Source of the DNA: Dryas octopetala
Taxonomy: Eukaryota; Streptophyta; Magnoliopsida; Rosales; Rosaceae
Assembly: GCA_963921425.1 (NCBI GenBank)
Contig: OY992838.1
Span: 18,827,861 to 18,891,860 of the forward strand
Length of the DNA: 64,000 bases
Direction of reading: 5' to 3'
Position 1 is the stretch's first letter, and every line of letters begins with the position of its first letter. Shown here piece by piece: positions 11,835 through 23,360 of this stretch. Under the pieces are notes generated by a model, which searched no databases, was not told where the DNA came from, and worked only from the letters and a program-made list of their open reading frames with translations. Both the position numbers and the translations under genes were made by a program.

Positions 11835-12912
11835 TTCCCTTCCTACCTCACAAATTCAATGCAATTCAATTCAATTGCAAGAATCTAATTCCAATTCTGG
11901 AAGCAGCAGGTGGAGTTGACCGATCAAAATCTGGAGCATCTCGGCCCCGTTGACCCGAACCAATTCTGGAAGAAGATTCGGTTGCTTTTGCTTTTGCCTT
12001 GGGATTACACTGTAGATTTTGTTTGGCAAAGGAGAAAGCCAAAGAGATGAGTGTTCGTCTCTGCAATTCAGTTTCAGTCTTCAGTCTGCGAAGAAGGGAA
12101 AGGAGAAATAAAAGTAAAAGCTGGTGGGTTTGGATTTGGGAGCGGCCGATGGCTGTTAGTCAAAGTTGCTTCCAGACAGCCCACCATGTTAGAAATTTCT
12201 TTCTTCTTTCTTTAAATTATTTTCTTCATTATCTTTTTTTTTTATCTTTTTTTTTATCTTTTAAAAAGCTTTAATTCATTTGGGTTTTGGTTTGGAAAAC
12301 AAAAAGAAGGAAACCAGTGGCGAAGCGGGTCAACCAAGCACGCGCGCACGCGCGCACGCACGCACCTTTGTCCCCACCTGTCATCATTCATGCATTTTTT
12401 ACTTGGAGGGACTCGACTCCAGGGACTTAAGTACGTGCGGTTCTCCCGTTTTTGTTCTTTTGGAGGTACTTAAAATCAAGATTTTGAAGTTGAGGTAGGT
12501 TATAGACAATTTTTGAAATTGGGGTATTGACTTACAATAGACCTCAAACTTGAGATAGTGTTTTGCAATTTGCCCTTAAATGAAACATACTGAGCCAATA
12601 CAGAAACTCCACAAGGCAGATGACGAATCTCAGCCAACAATCTGTGACACAAAAAGAGACCAGGCTTAAAATGGTGCTTCCATATATGCATCATTTGTTT
12701 TTCCTCCGTTCCCTAAAATTTCTCCTCTTGTACATAATGTGAATGCACTTACCATATTATTTGGGTCCTAAGTAACACATGTTGTCACACCACAAAAGTC
12801 TATATATGAGAATAACTCGTACGTTAAGTATCACAAAATGTCACATCTCAATATCTGAGTACATAACAACGGCATGTACTTTGAAAATACTTAATACTAT
12901 AACATTCGTACA
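11835..12912. promoter_or_regulatory. 5' leader and promoter region of the BAK1-like gene
   Basis: This is the segment upstream (to the right) of the minus-strand start codon. The first few hundred bases are CT-rich on the minus strand, as in many plant 5' UTRs. A 26-bp alternating purine-pyrimidine GC/AC tract sits at 12339-12364. No convincing TATA box could be fixed. Bases 12500-12912 are AT-rich with no gene seen. Confidence 0.45.
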
Positions 12913-14384
12913 CAGGGCTGGTACGAGAATTTAGGTGGCCCTAGGCAAGAAAAAAATTTGAGGCCCTTTGCCCATTCAATAACTAAAATTAATTGACCAA
13001 AAATCAATAAGCAATTTCTAATTTGATGCCCATCAATTTAGTAAGAGAAATTTAAAAAATAGAACTGATTTGAATTAATTGAGAATTTTTAAATACACAA
13101 AAGTTGGAGTCAGTTTTAAAGATAACTAATACATGTAGCAAGCTTTAGGGTGCAAGTAGCAAGCTTCTTGGCAATCTATATTCCAAATTCTTTGCTAACA
13201 AACCTTTGTTACCAAATTAGAGAGCTTCCTTATTCCTCGATATTAATTAAAGGAGGCAAATGATTAGAAGAATAGTCAATGGATGAAAGAGGCCTAAACT
13301 AAAAGTAGGAATAGTCAAAAAAGTTTTTTTTTTTTTTTTTTTAAAGAAGCCCAACTTAGAAGTTGGAGGCCCTGTGGGTGGGTGGGCTCTGAGTCGCCCA
13401 GCTCGCCTACCCTCAGGGGCAAAAGCTGGAGTCAGTTTTAAAAATAACTAATACATGTAGCAAGCTTTAGGGTGCAAGCAGCAAGCTTCTTGGCAATCTA
13501 TATTCCAAATTCTCTGCTAACAAACTTTTGTTACCAAATTAGAGAGCTTCCTTATTCTTCGATATTAATTAAAGGAGGCAAATGATTAGAATAATAGTCA
13601 ATGGATGAAGGAGGCCTAAACTAGAAGTAGGAATAGTCAAAAAAGTTTTTTTTTTTTAAGAAGCCCAACTTAGAAGTTGGAGGCCCTGTGGGTGCGTGGG
13701 CTCTGAGTCGCCCAGCTCGCCTACCCTCAGGGGCAAAAGCTGGAGTCAGTTTTAAAGATAACTAATACATGTAGCAAGCTTTAGGGTGCAAGTAGCAAGC
13801 TTCTTGGCAATCTATATTCCAAATTCTCTGCTAACAAACCTTTGTTACCAAATTAGAGAGCTTCCTTATTCTTCGATATTAATTAAAGGAGGCAAATGAT
13901 TAGAATAATAGTCAATGGATGAAGGAGGCCTAAACTAGAAGTAGGAATAGTCAAAAAAGTTTTTTTTTTTTTTTTTTTTTTTAAGAAGCCCAACTTAGAA
14001 ATTGGAGGCCCTGTGGGTGCGTGGGCTCTGAGTCGCCCAGCTCGCCTACCCTCAGGGGCAAAAGCTGGAGTCAGTTTTAAAAATAACTAATACATGTAGC
14101 AAGCTTTAGGGTGCAAGTAGCAAGCTTCTTGGCATTCTATATTCCAAATTATCTGCTAACAAACCTTTGTTACCAAATTAGAGAGCTTCCTTATTCTTCG
14201 ATATTAATTAAAGGAGGCAAATGATTAGAATAATAGTCAATGGATGAAGGAGGCCTAAACTAGAAGTAGGAATAGTCAAAAAAGTTTTTTTTTTTTTAAG
14301 CAGCCCAACTTAGAAGTTGGAGGACCTTTGGGTGGGTGGGCCCTAGGCGGTCGCCCAACTCGCCTACCCTCAGGGCCGGCCCTG
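12913..14384. mobile_element. Non-autonomous hAT element with internal tandem repeats
   Basis: The 8-bp duplication TTCGTACA flanks both sides (12905-12912 and 14385-14392), which is diagnostic of hAT. The left end is CAGGGCTGG; the right end, read inward on the minus strand, is CAGGGCCGGCCCTG, so the TIRs are short and imperfect. No transposase ORF is present. The interior is almost wholly four tandem copies of a unit of about 315 bp, each with a poly-T tract of different length and the phrase gagtcgcccagctcgcctac at its right side. Confidence 0.88.
13100..14380. repeat. Four tandem copies of an approx. 310-330 bp unit
   Basis: Copies start near 13101, 13428, 13735 and 14061 at the phrase gagtcagttttaaa. 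They differ mainly in T-run length (9 to 24) and a few substitutions. The first and last copies carry the more diverged flanks (gggtgggtgggc), while the inner two are closest, as expected from unequal exchange within the array. Confidence 0.85.
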
Positions 14385-14392
14385 TTCGTACA

Positions 14393-15018
14393 TCGAGTGG
14401 CATAACCTCAAATACTCTCAAAATAGGTTAAGCCCTTTAGTTTTAGTTAAATTGATTGGATCAAAGCAATTAAATACATAGCAGATATATATATAACGAT
14501 AATTTTTAAATATTAGAAAAGACCAACCCCCAAGATTCCTATAGTTCAGGGTAACCTTGGAGAATATATAAAAGATTTGGAATAAAAGAGTCGGACAAAG
14601 GTTTTCAAAACGAACACTAATCCAAAAAATACAAAGAAATGAAATACAGATACAACTTAGGAAACAGCTGAGTGGGAATCACCAAAAGATTGACTAAAGC
14701 TGACAAGCATTGATGCTAATCTGTGTAACCTTCATCCAAATTGGTCTCTTCTTCCTACACCATACCTAAAAAGGACCCCAATATATGGAACAAGAAAACG
14801 TTGGAGGTCAGCATCACATATGTTCATAGTTTCCCCTCAGGGAACCTTATCTAGGTTTGAAAACATTTTTTGTAAATATGGCGTCGTTGAAAAATTCTTA
14901 AAAACAACAATACACAACAAAAACCTTAGGCTGAATTCTTTAAGAACCAAAACAATTATCATGCTCACACAGCTTTCACAAAACATTTGTCCAAATGAGA
15001 GCCCTTGAGAATTATACC
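14393..15018. other. AT-rich intergenic sequence with an LTR-like scrap
   Basis: No gene is seen. The phrase around 14812-14860 (catagtttcccctcagg, ctaggttt) matches 133-175 in altered form, so a fragment of the same repeat family as the window start is present. Confidence 0.4.
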
Positions 15019-15860
15019 TGTTGGAAATATGCTCTAAAACCAATGACAATTGGTTAACCAAAGGGGTTTGGTTGAAGTGACTCGAGGGATATTTCAATTA
15101 ATGTGTATTACACATTAATACGGCATAACTACGCTGAAACTCTAGGATTATCGTGTAAGTGAATGAATGCGTCCATGGATGTCTAAGACAAGAAACATGA
15201 TAAGCTTGAAGGTCATTGAAATTCATGTTATCGGATACTTAGATTCCTAAATGTTCCTAGCCGATGAAAAGAATGTTAACTGCACATTAACATTTCAATA
15301 AGTCAAGACTAGCACATACGCTTGCTCACTCTGGGATGGTGAATCTCATGCCACAGTGTAGGGACACTAAAGCAAGTATGTGGGTGTGTGTTTGGAGACA
15401 TGTCCACTGAATTGACCGAACAAATCGAGAATCCTAGATGAAGCTTTATGGCATGTCAAATAGGAACTTTGTGGTTATGATAGATACTGATTAATTAGTC
15501 CTTAGACCTGAGACATCATTGATGTTTTGTGTGTGTGTTCAGTGTAGATGAGATTCCTAAAAGAAAAATTAAAAGAAGAGATTTCATAAAGTGAATGAAG
15601 ATTTCTCTTAAAAAAAAATAATAACCGTTGGATATATATTGTCCCAAGTCACTTTACATAAAAGGTTTTCTTCTTAGCTATTACAATTTATTATAATAAA
15701 TAAAGCATGAGACTTCATCCATTTCTCTAAGTTTCACTTGAGTTTTTCACATCCTCAATCATAACCTCGTCGCCTATACAATCTATTAGGGTGTGAGCTT
15801 TTAAGGCTCAGTAGGGTATAATGATCTCTGCCAATTACCACATTTAATCAATATTTTGAT
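15019..15860 (+). mobile_element. Probable copia LTR, solo or fragment
   Basis: It opens TGTTGGAAATATGCTCTAAA, a start shared by a widespread class of plant copia LTRs. It runs through LTR-like text to about 15860. No matching 5-bp TSD, PBS or internal domain could be found, so the right boundary is uncertain. Confidence 0.45.
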
Positions 15861-16079
15861 ACAAAGAAAAAAAAAATAGACAATTATGTATTATGAAATG
15901 ATGAGAAAATGTGTGTACTCACTCCTTATTTACCCCTGTTAACTCATATATAGGACAAACAGACCTACATGTCACATATCGTGAATCTTAATATTGTGGC
16001 CCCGAATGCCCTATAATATGAACCAACACCTATTATTCCCTATCTTTTAATTCTTCTTTCTTCCTTTCTGTGGCTGCCA

Positions 16080-17806
16080 AGACATCCACTTTCACACATG
16101 ATTTGAATTTGAGACAAAGGAGATGGATGGAGTATATTAAGGATTACGAATTCCAGTTAGAATATCATCCGGGAAAGGCAAATAAGGTTGCTAATGCCTT
16201 GAGCAGGAAGCCAAGAGGAACGTTGGTGATGCTACTTCTAGTAGAAGAGAACTACTTCAAACTCTCGATGACTACGACATTGAAATGTTGTCTGATGGTG
16301 TTCTCACAGGATTAAGGATTGAGATACTAATAGAAAAGGAATTAAGCTATTGAGAAGCAAGCAGAAGATCATGAACTCCAAGAGATCAAGAGGAAGATCA
16401 GTTCAAGAGAAGAAATGGATGGATGGACATCACACGTAGACAATGGATTGCGATACAAGCAAAAGTTGGCAGTGCCAAAGGACGAAGAACTTCGTCACTC
16501 AATTTTGTATGAAGCTCATCGCTCTCGTTTTGCTATGCATCCGGGAATGCATAAGATGTATCGAGATTTAAAGAGAACTTATTGGTGGAAATGAATGAAA
16601 TAAGAGGTGGAGGAGTACATTAAGAAATGTTCGGTTTGTCAACAAGTGAAAGCTGAACATCAAAAGCCGGCAGGAATACTACAACCTCTGCCAATATCCA
16701 ATTGGAAGTGGAAGAACATCAGTATGAATTTTATCACTGATTTATCTAGATTAGTGAAAGGTTATAATGAAATTTGGGTTGTAGTAGATCGACTCACTAA
16801 GTCTGCACACTTTCTGGCAGTAAAGATGGATTCTCCTATTAGTTTTTTTGCTCAGTTATATGTTGGAGAAGTAATACGACTACACGGAGTACCAAAAAGC
16901 AATGTGTCGAATAGAGATCCTCGATTCATGTCTCGACTTTGGAGAACTTTGCAAGCACAACTCGGAACTCAACTCAATGTGAGTACTGCTTATCATCCAC
17001 AAACAGATGGACATTGTGAAAGGGTAATTCATATTCTTAAGGATCGTTACAAGCTTGTATTTTGGATTTTGGTGGCAAGTGGAGTGAGTATTTACCATTA
17101 GCTGAGTTCGTGTACAATAATAGCCATCAAAGAAGTATTGGCATGTTTCCTTTTGAAGTTTTGTATGAACGACCTTGTAGGTCACCACTCTGTTGGACAG
17201 AAACTGGTGAAAGGGTCCTACTGGGACCAGAAATTGTCAAAGAAACGACTAAAAAAGTTAAAGTTGTTCAAGATCGATTAAACACTACTCAGAGTTGACA
17301 TAAGTCTTATGCTAAGCAAAGACAGAAGTCGATTGAGTATCGAGTCAGAGACTTTGTTTTTCTCAGAGTCAGTCCGCAGAAGGGAATCCTTCATTTTAAA
17401 GGAAGAGGAAAACTATCTCCTCGATTTGTTGGACCTTTTAAGGTTATTGGGCATGTAGGGTCAGTTGCTTACAAGCTTGAGTTACCGCCACAGTTATCAT
17501 ACATACATAATGTTTTTCATGTATCCGAACTAAAAAAAAGTGCACCTGAACTTCAACAAATTATGCCTTGGGAAGATTTTCCATTGGAGCAAAATGTGTC
17601 TTATGTAGAAGGCCCTGTTTGCATTTTAGCATATGAGACAAAGCAGCTAAGAAGCAAGAAAGTGTTGTTAGTCAAGGTACAATGGCAACATCATGGAGTA
17701 GAAGAAGCAACCTGGGAATTGGAATCCGACATGAGGATGAAGTATCCTCACCTCTTCGAGTAAACAGGAAATCTCAAGGATAAGATTTATTTTAAGTTGG
17801 GTAAAC
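16080..17806 (+). pseudogene. Truncated Ty3/gypsy polyprotein: RNase H tail, integrase, chromodomain-like end
   Basis: Translation begins mid-domain with the RNase H tail ([16 protein letters not shown], then [14 protein letters not shown]). It continues through the integrase zinc-binding region (HPGMHKMYRDLKR, CSVCQQVKAEHQKP), the catalytic core (ISMNFITDLSRL) and the C-terminal HNVFHV motif, and ends with a chromodomain-like segment (KVQWQHHGVEEATWELE) at 17763. Frames are broken by a TAA near 16313, a TGA after YWWK near 16593, a frame change near 17060 and a TGA at 17296. Gag, protease and RT are missing on the left, where homology starts abruptly. Closest family by layout is a chromovirus-type gypsy lineage. 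It cannot be functional. Confidence 0.9.
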
Positions 17807-19830
17807 TGTAAGACCCTAGATTTTACCGTATTTTAATTTTTCGATTTATTCAAATAGAATTTGGTTTTATTGTTAGAGTTGACCAATTTTTCTGAAGTCC
17901 AAGTAACTAAGGTTAGACCTTGGTGGCGTAGATCATGTTTTTCTGAGAATAACAATGTTTGGTTCGTCGAAATCGAAGTTCGGACAAAGGAACTACGAGT
18001 TTTCTAAGTTGGATAATTGTTTTAGATTAGAGAAAATTACAGATTTGGTCCACTTATTTTATACCTAGTTCAATTTTGGTCCATAATCTTTTTTAAGTTC
18101 TGTTTTGGTCCACTAATTGTTTCATTTGTTCAGTAAAGGTCCAGATTTGTGACTTTAAATCCTTTGGGTTGTGTTTTCTTCAATTATAATTGAACTATAA
18201 GTTATATTTCATCATTTCTTAGTCATAAAAACAAATTTGGAGTATTATAATCTAAAAGAATTGAGATTGGGTGAAGTTTGAAAAATTGGCAGTTTCGGGT
18301 ACCCTACTTTGGGGTCAATTATCTTGAGTTTTAGAACTCCAATTTGAATGATTTTTATATGGTTGTAAAGAAGAAATACATAGCTTTAAAACAAGTATAT
18401 GTTCGCTGAATTTGGGTGAGATTTGATAGGATAAAAAGCATGCCAAATTTGAGAAAACAAATATGGACCTTTACTGAACAAGTGGAACATTTAGTGGACC
18501 AAAACAGAACTTAAAAAAGATTGTGGACCAAAATTGAACTAGGTATAAAATAACTGGACTAAATCTGTAATTTCCTCTTTAGATTATAATTTGATTTTTT
18601 GAAATTTTATTTGGAGAAGTTGGATTTTTTCACAAACATTATGGAAATCAAAATAATGTTTTAAGGCCATAGTTAATTAGTCCTTAGACTCACGAATCTG
18701 TAGAATTTTTTGGGGAATTATTTGGAGTCTCGAGTTATTTTTGTTAATTTTTCAAAATTTGGAGAATTGGAAACAAATTAAGAAATTGAAAAGAAAATCA
18801 GAAGTTGACGTGGCATGATTTGGGCCGTCCATCTCACTCAATCGGACGGACAGAGAAGTGCCAGCGTATAATTTGGTGAGACATAGCACACGCAAGCCTA
18901 TGTGCACCCGCGATCCTCAGCGCCCGTGCCAGCGACGTCAAATCCAGACCGTCCCTTTCTCGCACTACACGTCGTATGCGCCAGCCTTAATTCCAACCCG
19001 CTTGTCTCGCCTGTTTCTAGCCAGACTATCCGTTTTCTATCTCATTTAACCCGCACGTTGACCAGTGGGTAGCGCTCGACCCGACTCGCATTTCAGCCCA
19101 TTCCGCCTGTTACACTCACATTAAACTCGTTTTCATCCCTAGACTCGGTTCAGTATTTCCCCTATCCCACATCGAAAATACACAAGCTTTTCCCACTTTT
19201 TCAAGCCAATAAATAAAAAACCACCTCCTCTCTTTCACTCCACACCTTCAACTGAAAACTTTGTGACTTTTCCAAAGTTTTCTTGAGACAAACCACTTGT
19301 TGGTAGTCTTTTAGTATAAAATATTTGTTTGGATTGTCTTCTTGGGTGCCTTTAAGGATTTTGCACCTAAAAATAGCTCAACAAATAATTTTAGAAAATT
19401 GTGGGGAAACTCTGCCAAATTTTCTGCTCACCTTGGTAAGGTCTTTAGGTAAGACTCGTAAGCTCGGTTAAGTTAATTTATTTTGAGGTTAATTACTTAT
19501 TAGGCTTTAATTTATGTTTTAGCAATTCTATTGTGAAGATTAAGCTAAGAAGGTCTACAACCAGGTATTTAATTTCTATTTTCTCTTTAAGGTTTTTATG
19601 CATGATTAATTAGTTAAGTTGGATTTATTTACGTAATTAGTTGATTAAAGTAGGATTAATTATAATTAATTAATTATGTAAATTAAATTGGATTATAGAA
19701 TTGTTATTAATAAAAGGAAATAGTTTTACTAAGAAGCATGCAAATAAAGTTTAAGTTGGATTAATTTATTTTGCTTGCATGACTAGTTACTCATTAATTA
19801 ATCAATCTAATAATGGATTGAGGCCACCAG
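17807..19830 (+). mobile_element. 3' LTR of gypsy-1, interrupted by a MITE and cut by gypsy-2
   Basis: Directly after the polyprotein and a ttaagttgggtaaac spacer, the text TGTAAGACCCTAG opens a gypsy LTR. A GC-richer stretch (18790-19090) precedes a possible TATA-like aataaataaaa near 19207, so the promoter side of the LTR is retained. A 548-bp Mutator MITE sits at 18030-18577. At 19831 the sequence passes into the next gypsy element; the remaining end of this LTR was not found beyond it. Confidence 0.65.
18030..18577. mobile_element. Mutator-type MITE with long TIRs
   Basis: The inverted ends read GAGAAAATTACAGATTTGGT and its near complement (actaaatctgtaatttcctc), and pairing continues imperfectly for over 100 bp (tggtccataatcttttttaag against its complement). 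The 9-bp TSD TTTAGATTA occurs at 18021-18029 and 18578-18586. There is no ORF. The insertion lies inside the gypsy-1 LTR and so postdates it. Confidence 0.88.
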
Positions 19831-20050
19831 TGAAGACCCATGTTTTTGTTTTTAATAGAAAATTTTAATAAATTTATTGTTTTAAATAAATAAATTATGA
19901 TTTTTTTTAAATTAGGTTGAACATATTAGAATTAAACTCATATTTCTCAAAAGCCCATAAAATAGCCCATTCCCTCAAAACCCAAAATCAAACCAAACCA
20001 AAAAATTTTAACATTGCAAACTCATTTTCTTCCTCTTGCTTGCTTGTCTC
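19831..20050 (+). mobile_element. 5' LTR of gypsy-2, left part
   Basis: It starts TGAAGACCCATG and is collinear with 27802-28034 of the 3' LTR, with scattered substitutions and a poly-T length difference. The solo LTR at 20051-22907 splits this LTR from its continuation at 22913. Confidence 0.8.
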
Positions 20051-20892
20051 TGCAACGCCCCGAACCTCGGGCCCACAAAACACTAAAACATAAAAAATTT
20101 AAACATGTTTTCTCTTTCTTTTGAGTCATACACAACAACATAAGTAAATACAATTTTACCAAAAACATTGTGTAAAAACAATTAAATAAATCTCTCTGAG
20201 TCCCACTGCCTTGTCTTCTCCGCACTGCTTCCTCAGCCTCCTTAACCTGCAAAACACAAACCCTACACCAAAATCATGGTGTACTGGGTTATACAACAAA
20301 CCCGGTAAGCTCGAAAGCTCATATGAGTGAAATGGCTTAAACAAATTATCCTCAATTTTCGTACTCAACAATAATCCACAATAATAACCAATATTTACTC
20401 AATCACATAATAATTTCATCACCAATCATCCAAGCATCAAGATAGTCATAATTCCTCAATTCACAATAATAAATCATTTTGGCAAATCAATTGTCTAATC
20501 GTCAACTATTAACCTCAACCTCAATCATTAAACACCATCATTTCCATCCTCATAATTCAAGCCTAGACTTTACCAAATCCTAGCAAACAATGCACAAGCA
20601 CACAATACAAAAAATCATCTATCTAGTTTCACTCACGTCCCTCTTTGAAATCCTCCAGCTTTAAAACTATTTTAAAAATCTCTTCTTTCAAATCCATTTT
20701 TAAATCCCCTCAAACCGTAAATCAAACTCTGAAAAACAAATAATACTCTCGAGCTGTAAAACTATTAAAATGTCTAAAATAAAAACGCAATGTCTTACTG
20801 AAACTATCATTTAAAATATTTACTGATGTAATATCATTTCTCAAAATACTCCCCAATTGAAAACTCACGCCACACTAGTACCCGGGGAACTG

Positions 20893-21170
20893 CTGGTCAT
20901 ATACTGCCGAGTTATCTCTAGGCAAGTGCAAAGCAATATGTGATGCTAGTCATGCAACGCCGTCTAGGCAAGTGTAGAGCAATATGTCATGCTGGTCATA
21001 CACCGCCAACTAGGCAAGTGCAGAGCAAATGCTGGTCATACACCGCCGAGTTATCTCGAGACGAGTGTAGAGCAATATATAATGCTGGTCATACACCGTT
21101 GACTGGGCAAGTGCAGAGCAAATGTTGGTCATACACCACCGAGTCATCTCTAGGCGAGTGCAGAACAATT
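20893..21170. repeat. Minisatellite of alternating related units
   Basis: Five to six copies of a unit built on ctggtcatacaccgcc, then gcaagtgcagagcaa, occur at about 45-60 bp spacing. Longer units containing gagttatctc alternate with shorter ones lacking it, giving a higher-order period of about 110 bp. It lies inside the solo LTR. Confidence 0.8.
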
Positions 21171-22498
21171 GTATACCTGCTGAGGGGTACTAATGTGGTG
21201 GTTTGAAACTGCTTTTGGATATCTCAATAAACCACATCTCAGAAGTACTCATCCAGATAAAAACTGAAAATATAATTCTTTCAATAAATCCATTAAAATA
21301 AAATCATTCTGAAATCATGAAAGCTGCTAGATCCAAATCATTTCCAGAAACTATCCATATTCAATTAAATCAAGAAAAGAGTTGAATTATAAAATGTGCA
21401 AAACATTTCAAAACCAAAGATCCACTCACAGTCTACCCCGAGCTATATCGAATCCTTTCCAAAATTGATTCCTACTCATGACCCTCCACTTGTTTACCAC
21501 TTCTACTCACAGTCTACTATATAATAATTGCCTAATCCTCATTCATTTACCTCGACAAAAAAACATTTCTTCTCTAATTCAACAATTATCGTCATAGCAT
21601 CTCTATAATTCTCAATTAATCCCTTAGTCTCAAATCATCGTCACTACATTCTCATGATTCAAATCATACACTTAGCCTCCTCTAACATAAAGCAACCAAT
21701 CGCACAAAACAGACAATTCATCCACAGTACTCAACAATATAACCAGATAAGTTTCACTCACAGTGCAATCACGTGAAATGATCGAAATGCCCTTCACGGC
21801 GCCATTGCTTGCATATCAAATCCGGCAGCATAACGGCATTGGAAATGAGATTTCCCGAGCCCGTGTACCAAAAGGAACTAGAAGGGTTCCTTAGACCTCA
21901 ATTGGGCGGAATTGGGTCAAACGACCACTAACCCACCGCCAAAAGTGGTGGTTCCGATGGTGGCAGCGGTGGCAAAATCCTCGACGATCGATTATCGTAA
22001 CTGGGTCGACGGTCAAAAGTCACCAGAAACGGCCAAAAATGGCGGCGGAAGCCGGCGGTTGGCTAGGCTTCCCGAGCTCATTGCTCCGTCGTGGAGCATC
22101 GTCTGAACAAACAGAGACCATGGCTGGACTCACCATGACCAGGGGAACAAAGCACAGCAAGTCCAGTGTCACGTCTTGGTCGGAAAAATCAAAGCGTAGG
22201 TGGTGGCTCCGTTTCTGTTTTGCATCTTTGCGTCGTCGAGGGGTGGCGGTGAGGTACAAGACTAGGCTGGGGAGGACGGCCGGCACAAGGGCTGCACGCC
22301 GGCGGGCTTGGGTTGCCAAGAAACTGGCCGAAAAAACTAGCCCAGCCTGCTGGTGTCGCGGGAGGGAGAGTGCAGAGAGAGAGAGAGAAAGTGAACTTAG
22401 GGGAGGGTGGTCAGCGTCGGGGTGCTCGCCGGAGGTCGAGCTCGGCAGTGGCTGGCCGACGATGGTGGCTGGGAGAGGGGTGTGTGCGCGGGGAGAAA

Positions 22499-22501
<3 letters not shown>

Positions 22502-22538
<37 letters not shown>
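22502..22538. repeat. (GA)n microsatellite
   Basis: About 18 GA units inside the solo LTR. Confidence 0.95.
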
Positions 22539-22539
<1 letters not shown>

Positions 22540-22912
22540 AAAGTCGGGGAAAGAGAGTGCGTGACAGAGGAGAGAGAGAAATGTAGTTTAAAAACTGATT
22601 TTTGGGTTTTAAAACCCCTTTGGTACAAATTACAAAATTGCCCTTTACTTCGAATGCCCGTAACTCTGATTTATGCGCACTTTGTGTCTACGAACTCGTG
22701 GACTCGAGACCTATCCAACGTGCCCAAAGTCAAAGACGAAAGCCCACTAATTTAAAAGTCAACTTTGGGTCAAGCCCAATTTAAAACGAAAATTAAAAAT
22801 TAAAAATTAACCCAAAACCTTTTTAATTTTCAAATAAATTCCCAAAATCCTTAAAATAAATTCTCAAAATATTTAAAATAAATTTTTGAAAAATACGGGA
22901 TCTCACAGTCTC

Positions 22913-23325
22913 TCTTCTTATCATCTTCTCATGTTTATCTTCTGTAATCATGACATGCTCACTCAACAACCTATGAAGAGCTGACTAAGGTAAGCTATAT
23001 GCAGCTGGGTGGAACCTAGAATTAGCTAGGATGAAGATTATGCACTTTAGAATGGTGAGTAAGGCAAGCTATAGAGCTAAAGGTGTAGCTCTCTAAAATG
23101 GTGGTGGACAAGTTATGGATCTACATAACAGTAGGTGGAGAATTCTCAAAGAATAAAAAATCAAATTCCCTACTTCTTACAGCACATAGAACTCAATTTG
23201 ATTTCTTTCCCTATAAATAGATAGGATGCCCTGTTATTATTTTCATTGACAAGTTCAGAGCTTCTTTGCACCAAAGTGAGGTAAACATAGGAAGGCTAGA
23301 GTTCTAGAGCAAGAAAGCTAATAAA
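22913..23325 (+). mobile_element. 5' LTR of gypsy-2, right part (truncated)
   Basis: It is collinear with 28042-28456 of the 3' LTR, including a TATA box (ctataaatag near 23210). Similarity stops abruptly after agcaagaaagcta. Only about 35 bases then separate it from the gag start at 23361, and no primer-binding site is visible. Confidence 0.75.
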
Positions 23326-23360
23326 AGAAAAGGTTTAATTGATTGTTTAATTGAATCAAG

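Larger units (their letters stand above)
20051..22907 (-). mobile_element. 2.86-kb solo LTR (gypsy-type) inserted in the gypsy-2 5' LTR
   Basis: The segment starts TGCAACGCCCC and ends ATCTCACA (TG...CA) and is flanked by the 5-bp duplication GTCTC at 20046-20050 and 22908-22912. The uninterrupted 3' LTR of gypsy-2 shows the empty site. Read on the minus strand it opens TGTGAGATCCCG, a common gypsy LTR start. It contains a minisatellite (20893-21170), a GA tract and a GC-rich leader-like part (21900-22500). ORFs of up to 202 codons in the GC-rich part have no recognisable domain. No PBS, PPT or polyprotein is present. Confidence 0.85.

Noticed and set aside
12913..14384. Satellite DNA or CRISPR-like array from the four regular repeats
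   Set aside because: Units are 315 bp with no spacers and the whole is enclosed by hAT ends with an 8-bp TSD.
22020..22628. 202-codon minus-strand ORF and overlapping 154-codon plus-strand ORF
   Set aside because: Both lie in the GC-rich, GA-tract-bearing part of a solo LTR bounded by GTCTC TSDs; the translations are low complexity with no recognisable domain.
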